Source of the DNA: Verrucomicrobiota bacterium | GTDB lineage: Bacteria > Verrucomicrobiota > Verrucomicrobiia > Limisphaerales > SIBE01 | Reading direction: 5' to 3' | Assembly: GCA_016871535.1 (NCBI GenBank) | Contig: VHCZ01000012.1 | Coordinates: forward strand, 1 to 54,506 | Length of the DNA: 54,506 nt | Shown here: in pieces, positions 49,935 to 54,506 of the stretch | How the letters are laid out: each line of letters starts with the position of its first letter | Position numbering within the stretch: position 1 is the stretch's first letter | Translations under genes and position numbers: made by a program | The notes under the pieces: generated by a model | Told to the model about the DNA's origin: nothing | Databases searched by the model: none | What the model saw: only the letters and a program-made list of their open reading frames with translations

Positions 49935-51537
49935 GAGATGACTTTCCTTCTTTATCTTTCGGCTCTCTGAAGGTTACTGTGAATTCAGTCCCACCGTTCC
50001 GGTGAAACGTTAGTGTTCCACCAAGCTGGCTGGTCAAAATCTTGACCAAACGAAGACCGAGCGTCGGTACTTTGTCAAGGTCAAACTCTCCCGGAAGGCC
50101 CACGCCATCGTCCCGCAAAGTCAGCACAAATGCTTCGTCGCCCACTGCGCGAAAATCGATTCGGATGATCCCGCATCGGTTCTCGGGAAAGGCATACTTC
50201 AGCGAATTGGACACCAGTTCGTTCACGAGCAACCCGACCGGAATTGCGGTGTCGATATCCAGAAAAATCGGGTCCACGTGGGTCTCGAGAGTAACCGTTC
50301 CGGAAAGCGCCCCGTAAGAGCGGAACAACATCGCGAGCAAGCTGAGGAGGTACTCGTTGAAGTCGATCCGCGCCAGGTCCTGGGATTGGTAGAACTTTTG
50401 GTGGATGAGCGCCATGAACCGAACGCGGTTCTGGCTTTCGCGGAACAATTCCTTGGCGGCCTCATCCTTCACATAGCCCGACTGCAACCGGAGCAGGCTG
50501 GAGATGACCTGGAGGTTGTTCTTGACGCGATGGTGAATCTCTTTGAGCAAGACTTCCTTTTCGCGCAGGGAACTTTTGACCTGCTCGTCAGCCCGTTTGC
50601 GCTCCGTGATGTTTTGAATCTGGGCGATGAAATAAAGCGGCTTTCCTTTGCCGTCGCGCAAAAGTGAAACACTCAAAAACACCCACACGACCGAGCCCGA
50701 CCGATGGATGAACCGCGCCTCCATTTGAAAGGCGCCGGTTTCTCCGGCCAGCAAGCTCCGCATCCGGGCCTGATGGTTCGCCACGTCCTCCGGATGCGTG
50801 AGGGAATGGAAATAGAGGGACCGGAAATCGCCTTCGGCATACCCGACAATCTCACCCAAGGAGCGGTTGACCTTCATCCATTTCCCGTTCGTCGCCACCA
50901 GCGCCATGCCGATGGCCGCATAATCGAACGCGCTGCGAAACCGTTCCTCGCTTTCCCGAAGCGCGACGATGGTTCGGGTGTGTTCGGCGAGCAAAGCTCG
51001 TTTGGATCCAAATGCCACGGCCTGATTGATGGCCGCCGACATGAAATGAGCCACCAACTGCAGCGTCTGGATGTCCGCATCGTCGAACGCGCCGGGACGA
51101 GACGAGATCACCTTTAACGCGCCTATGGAATTGTACTGGTGGCGCAGGGGGACCACGACGACGGAGCGGATGCTTCCGGTCCGGCATTCCGTTTGGTCCA
51201 CGCGCGGATCGGTATCAGTGTCGTCGCAGCGCAGAATTTCATCGGTGCGAATCGCCAGTCCCGAGAAACTCTTCCCCACCCGGATGCGTTTGCCGGCCTG
51301 GGAAGCGAGGGAGCCACTGGCCGACCGATAGACAATTTCGTCGCCTTCCACGAGCTCGATGGTGGCGCCGTCCGCGCGGGTGATTTGTTGAGCGCGGCTC
51401 ACCGCCAGTTTCATGATGCTCTCTTGATCCGGAGCGGCCGCGCCGATTTCCTGTTGAATGGCGGTGATGGCGGAAAGCCGCTCGGTATGCTGTTTGAGCG
51501 CACGCTCGGCGTCTTGAAGGAGGATCGCGGTGTTCAA
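49927..51537 (-). CDS. Sensor histidine kinase (GAF, PAS, HisKA_2 type)
   Basis: The 536-residue protein has no membrane helix, so it senses in the cytoplasm. An N-terminal GAF domain (about 25-180, SVVVVPLRHQYNSIGALKVI), a PAS domain with PAC (about 195-325, RFRSAFDYAAIGMALVATNG and FIAQIQNITERKR), and a HisKA_2/HWE-like core follow, with the phosphorylated His in EIHHRVKNNLQVISSLLRLQ. The ATPase part contains NELVSNSLKYAFPENRCGII (N box), LRDDGVGLPG (G1) and GLRLVKILTSQLGGTL (G2). It phosphorylates the overlapping response regulator. The Sel1 gene lies 45 bp upstream and may share the transcript. The signal is unknown. Confidence 0.93.
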   Translation of the reverse strand: MNTAILLQDAERALKQHTERLSAITAIQQEIGAAAPDQESIMKLAVSRAQQITRADGATIELVEGDEIVYRSASGSLASQAGKRIRVGKSFSGLAIRTDEILRCDDTDTDPRVDQTECRTGSIRSVVVVPLRHQYNSIGALKVISSRPGAFDDADIQTLQLVAHFMSAAINQAVAFGSKRALLAEHTRTIVALRESEERFRSAFDYAAIGMALVATNGKWMKVNRSLGEIVGYAEGDFRSLYFHSLTHPEDVANHQARMRSLLAGETGAFQMEARFIHRSGSVVWVFLSVSLLRDGKGKPLYFIAQIQNITERKRADEQVKSSLREKEVLLKEIHHRVKNNLQVISSLLRLQSGYVKDEAAKELFRESQNRVRFMALIHQKFYQSQDLARIDFNEYLLSLLAMLFRSYGALSGTVTLETHVDPIFLDIDTAIPVGLLVNELVSNSLKYAFPENRCGIIRIDFRAVGDEAFVLTLRDDGVGLPGEFDLDKVPTLGLRLVKILTSQLGGTLTFHRNGGTEFTVTFREPKDKEGKSSHV

Positions 51538-51582
51538 GTAATCCGACGTTGCCTGCCAGGCCCACTGGAATCCGGACGCGCC

Positions 51583-52365
51583 TCAATTCTCCGTGGCGCG
51601 CGAGAGGGGCGCGGCGGCGGGCTGGTTTGTTGACGCATTGATTTCACTTTTCTTCGGCGAAAACTGCACGGCGCGGCGTTGTCCCTCGGCAACCTGTTCT
51701 TGCGTCATGCTGACGCTCATTCTAGCCCGGTGCTTGACGGCGTTCGTATTTCCCTGGGCGGCGGACAAGTTGATCCATTTGTAAGCTTCCACGTAGTCCG
51801 GGTTCAAATCTTCCCCGCGGAGCAACATCAGTCCGAGACTCAGTTGCGCTTCCGGGTCTCCTTGCTCCGCGGCCTTGCCGAACCAAAGAACTGACTCTTT
51901 GAAATTCTCTTCCACGCCGCGGCTGAACAGCCATCCGAGAAAGTATTGGGCCTGGATAAAGCCCTGATCGGCGGCCTTCCGATACCACTTCAAAGCTTCT
52001 TGCGTATCCTTGGGAACGCCGGTTCCGTAGTAATAGAGGCTGCCCAGGTTGTATTGAGCCGTCGCGTAACCTTGCTCGGCGGCCAACCGGAACCACTTGA
52101 AGGCTTCCTCCACGTTCGCTTTTCTGACGCCCCGCCGTCCCGCTCCGTAGGCCATCCCCAGTTCGTTCTGGGCAACGGGATCGCCGTTTGTGGCCAGGTT
52201 AGTGAGCGTGGTCAAATTCATCGTCTGGTAATTCTTAAGCGCCGGTTTTGCCGCGCTGCCCGGGGCCGGTTGCTGCGCGCGATTGGGCAATCCAAGCACC
52301 AAGAGGCAGAAGGCGACCGCGACCGGGAAAACGGCCTCTTTCCAGCCCAAACGAAAGACTTTCAT
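51583..52365 (-). CDS. Exported Sel1-like repeat protein
   Basis: The 260-residue protein has an N-terminal signal sequence (KEAVFPVAVAFCLLVLGLPN, about 9-28), then a short linker, and five to six Sel1 repeats (AQNELGMAYGAGRRGVRKAN, ATAQYNLGSLYYYGTGVPKD, EAQLSLGLMLLRGEDLNPDY). The C-terminal 40 residues are charged and unstructured. Sel1 proteins act as adaptors. Together with the kinase and regulator downstream it may form a periplasmic-to-cytoplasmic signalling unit, which is an inference from adjacency (45-bp gap). The ATG at 52365 is chosen because the signal sequence starts there. Upstream ATG 52401 adds 12 residues. Confidence 0.85.
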   Translation of the reverse strand: MKVFRLGWKEAVFPVAVAFCLLVLGLPNRAQQPAPGSAAKPALKNYQTMNLTTLTNLATNGDPVAQNELGMAYGAGRRGVRKANVEEAFKWFRLAAEQGYATAQYNLGSLYYYGTGVPKDTQEALKWYRKAADQGFIQAQYFLGWLFSRGVEENFKESVLWFGKAAEQGDPEAQLSLGLMLLRGEDLNPDYVEAYKWINLSAAQGNTNAVKHRARMSVSMTQEQVAEGQRRAVQFSPKKSEINASTNQPAAAPLSRATEN

Positions 52366-52469
52366 GCTATCCAGGTTATTTTCATTCCCCTGGCCTGACA
52401 ATGCTTTAATGCTTTAATTTCAGCGATTCCGCTTGGCGCGGAAGTTTCGACTCAGTATCGGTAAGCGCC

Positions 52470-54506
52470 ATGCAACACTCCTTGGATTCGATTTTGCGAT
52501 GGCGTCCCTTTTGCAGAGCTGGCGCGGGGCCGGTTTCTTGGCGCGCAAGTCTCCTGGCCTGCTTGATCAGCAGCTTCCACGCGCTGGCCCAACTCGGGAT
52601 CGGCGGTGAAGCGGACAATGCTGCTCGAACATCCATCGAACGCCTTTCTCCGGAACGTTTGCAGGCCGTCCACGACGCCCGGTCGCGATTTGCCCGCGAA
52701 CGTCTGAACCTGCCCAATCTTGGCGTTTATGAAGATTTTCGCGCCGTCATGCACGTCCACGCGGAGGACTCGGACCACACCAAAGGCACGCGACCTGAAG
52801 TCCTGGCCGCGGCCAGGAAGGCCGGCGTTCGCGTCGTGATCTGGACGGACCATCGCGGACCGAAACCCGATACCTGGCGCGGCCTTCGCGAAGGCGTGCT
52901 GTTCATCGCGGGGTCGGAAGACGGGAATGGCGTCCTGCGCTTTCCGGATTACAGCCCGGAAGGTCAGCCGCTGGCGGAAGGCGGATTGCGGTTTCTCTCT
53001 CACATTGAGGAACGCTATGACGCCGCGAGCGAAGGGTTCGTCGGCATGGAAATCTGCAATCGCCACACGGACGCCGTGCTCGATAACACGATGTATCTGT
53101 TCCTGGCCGGCGCGTTGAACGATCCGGAGAAGTGGCGCAAGCTCGTCGAGAATTTTAAGGCGTATCCCGACGAGTTTTTCGGCGCCGGGACTGGATATCA
53201 GCCGAAGATTTTCGCCAAATGGGACAAGGAACTTCAGCAGCGACCCTTCACCGGCATCGGCGCCAACGACGCGCACCAGAACCAGATTTTCAAAGGGATC
53301 ACCTTTGATCCGTATGAAGTCAGCTTTCGCAACCTCTGCACGCACATCCTGGCGCAGGAACTGACTGAGACCGCCGTCCGCGAATCGCTCAAGGAAGGGC
53401 GCGTTTATGTTTCGCATGATTGGCTGAGCGATCCGACGGGGTTTGCTTTTGGCGCCGCCAACAATCTCGGCGTCTTCAGCCTGGGCGATACCGCGCCGAT
53501 GCTCGGAACGACGCGGCTGGTGGGGGTCGTTCCGATTTTTGCCCGGCTGAAACTGCTTCACAACGGCGCGAAGGTCCATGAAGTGGAAGGAACCAACCTG
53601 ACCTTCCAGGCGAAAGCGCCGGGCGCGTATCGGCTCGAAGCCTGGCTCCGCGTCGATGGCGAGGACCGGCCCTGGATTTACTCAAACCCTGTGTTCTTGA
53701 GAACGCCGTCCCTTGCGGATGTCCGCCTCCCTTCCAACGAGATCTCTCCGGAGGTCGAGGCCCACAAGGATATCGCCTATCGCCAGGGGGCGGCGGAGGA
53801 TGAGGCGAAACACCGGCTCGATCTCTATCGCCCCAAGGGCAAGCCAGCCGCGCCCGTCTTCTTCTTCATTCACGGCGGCGCGTGGAAAACCGGGGACCGC
53901 TCCCAATATCCGGCCATTGGAAATCGCTTCGCCAAGGAAGGCCTTGTGACCGTCGTGCCCAGTTATCGGCTCGCGCCGCAACACCCGCATCCGGCGCAGA
54001 TCGAGGATGTCGCTGCGGCGTTCGCCTGGGTCGCGCGGCACATCGCAGAATACGGCGGCGACACCAATCGCATTTATGTCGGCGGGCATTCCGCCGGCGG
54101 GCATCTGGCGTCGTTGCTTTCGCTGGACGCGAAATACCTTCAAACGCACGGACTCGCCCCCAGGCTCATTCGCGGGACGCTCGCCCTCAGCGGCGTTTAC
54201 AATCTGGCGACCGGCGAAAGCCAGGCTTCGGTCTTTGGGAAGGATCCTGAAGTCCGCCGCGACGCGTCCCCGCTTTTCCACGTGAAAGAAGGCGCCGCGC
54301 CGTTTCTGATCACGTATTGCCAGTGGGACTATGCGACGCTTCCGGCGCAGGCGCGCGAGTTCCACGCCGCGCTGAAAAGGGCAAACGTCTCGTCCGAACT
54401 CGTCTTCATTCCGCGCCAGAGCCACATTTCGGAAATGGTCAATGTGCCGAATGAAGATGATCCGACCGCGGCAGCCGTCCGGAGATTCATTCTCGGTCGT
54501 CCTTAG
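52470..54506 (+). CDS. PHP-like metallohydrolase fused to an alpha/beta-hydrolase esterase
   Basis: The 678-residue protein ends with its stop at the last base of the window. After a signal-like hydrophobic stretch (about 25-42) comes a PHP/CehA-type domain with VMHVHAEDSDHTKG (HxH), VVIWTDHRGPKP, FLSHIEE and FTGIGANDAHQNQIF, all candidates for metal ligands (about 90-290). A beta-rich linker (about 320-415) follows, then a BD-FAE-like alpha/beta hydrolase with VFFFIHGGAWKTGDRSQYPA (oxyanion HGG), IYVGGHSAGGHLASLLSLDA (nucleophile Ser), ITYCQWDYATLPAQ (Asp) and FIPRQSHISEMVN (His). All three triad residues are present. It may remove acyl groups and hydrolyse phosphate or another ester. The combination is unusual. 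Confidence 0.82.
   Translation: MQHSLDSILRWRPFCRAGAGPVSWRASLLACLISSFHALAQLGIGGEADNAARTSIERLSPERLQAVHDARSRFARERLNLPNLGVYEDFRAVMHVHAEDSDHTKGTRPEVLAAARKAGVRVVIWTDHRGPKPDTWRGLREGVLFIAGSEDGNGVLRFPDYSPEGQPLAEGGLRFLSHIEERYDAASEGFVGMEICNRHTDAVLDNTMYLFLAGALNDPEKWRKLVENFKAYPDEFFGAGTGYQPKIFAKWDKELQQRPFTGIGANDAHQNQIFKGITFDPYEVSFRNLCTHILAQELTETAVRESLKEGRVYVSHDWLSDPTGFAFGAANNLGVFSLGDTAPMLGTTRLVGVVPIFARLKLLHNGAKVHEVEGTNLTFQAKAPGAYRLEAWLRVDGEDRPWIYSNPVFLRTPSLADVRLPSNEISPEVEAHKDIAYRQGAAEDEAKHRLDLYRPKGKPAAPVFFFIHGGAWKTGDRSQYPAIGNRFAKEGLVTVVPSYRLAPQHPHPAQIEDVAAAFAWVARHIAEYGGDTNRIYVGGHSAGGHLASLLSLDAKYLQTHGLAPRLIRGTLALSGVYNLATGESQASVFGKDPEVRRDASPLFHVKEGAAPFLITYCQWDYATLPAQAREFHAALKRANVSSELVFIPRQSHISEMVNVPNEDDPTAAAVRRFILGRP

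Overview
The window looks like chromosomal DNA of a GC-rich bacterium, most probably a member of the Verrucomicrobiota (Limisphaerales/Pedosphaera-like) or a close relative in the PVC group. This is inferred from gene content, not from a marker gene: a DUF1501 protein with a Tat-like leader, a pseudopilin with the [18 protein letters not shown] start and no pilus locus, Sel1 and HEAT repeat proteins, two-component propeller proteins, DUF1343/NamZ, sigma-factor remnants, and many dispersed palindromic repeats of a kind that I recall from such genomes. No rRNA, tRNA, CRISPR array or phage is visible.

Layout. 1-6.3 kb: a HEAT-repeat gene broken by a tiny insertion, glycogen phosphorylase, a Sel1 protein, a cupin, and remnants of a SnoaL-like gene and an IS4-type transposase. 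6.3-13 kb: an SGNH/TPR protein, a decayed DUF2339 membrane protein and an ACS-type MFS transporter that carries a repeat inside its central loop. 13-24 kb: a DapA-like aldolase, xylose isomerase, remnants of a Gfo/Idh oxidoreductase and a PQQ-type beta-propeller protein, an MGMT-like protein, a large secreted alpha/beta hydrolase and a propeller protein. 24-31.8 kb: an RHH antitoxin-like protein, an AAA/DUF4143 ATPase translationally coupled to ribulokinase, truncated araD and TIM-barrel genes, a DUF1501 protein, and a three-gene antitoxin/PIN/nucleotidyltransferase operon. 31.8-42 kb: a glycosyltransferase coupled to an N-acyl-D-amino-acid deacylase-like enzyme, an AI-2E permease overlapping a nitrilase, a zinc-finger/uronate-isomerase fusion, an enolase-superfamily enzyme and a pseudopilin. 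42-54.5 kb: an aminotransferase, a beta-lactamase-fold/NamZ fusion, LptF/G, a Sel1/histidine kinase/response regulator operon, and a PHP/esterase fusion that ends with its stop codon at the last base.

Functionally the window is rich in carbohydrate use (XylA, AraB, GlgP, uronate isomerase, enolase-superfamily dehydratase, secreted esterases) and cell-wall or D-amino-acid turnover (NamZ fusion, D-aminoacylase-like). The arabinose branch is damaged because araD is cut short.

The most striking feature is genome plasticity. At least six families of short palindromic, non-coding elements are scattered between genes, and several sit at the broken end of a gene or inside an open reading frame. Two insertions can be read to base resolution: a 33-bp element with a 4-bp target duplication that breaks the HEAT gene (removing 37 bp restores the frame exactly), and a 112-bp MITE with 16-bp terminal repeats and an 8-bp duplication. 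Nine gene remnants are recognisable, three of which keep both ends while the middle is missing.
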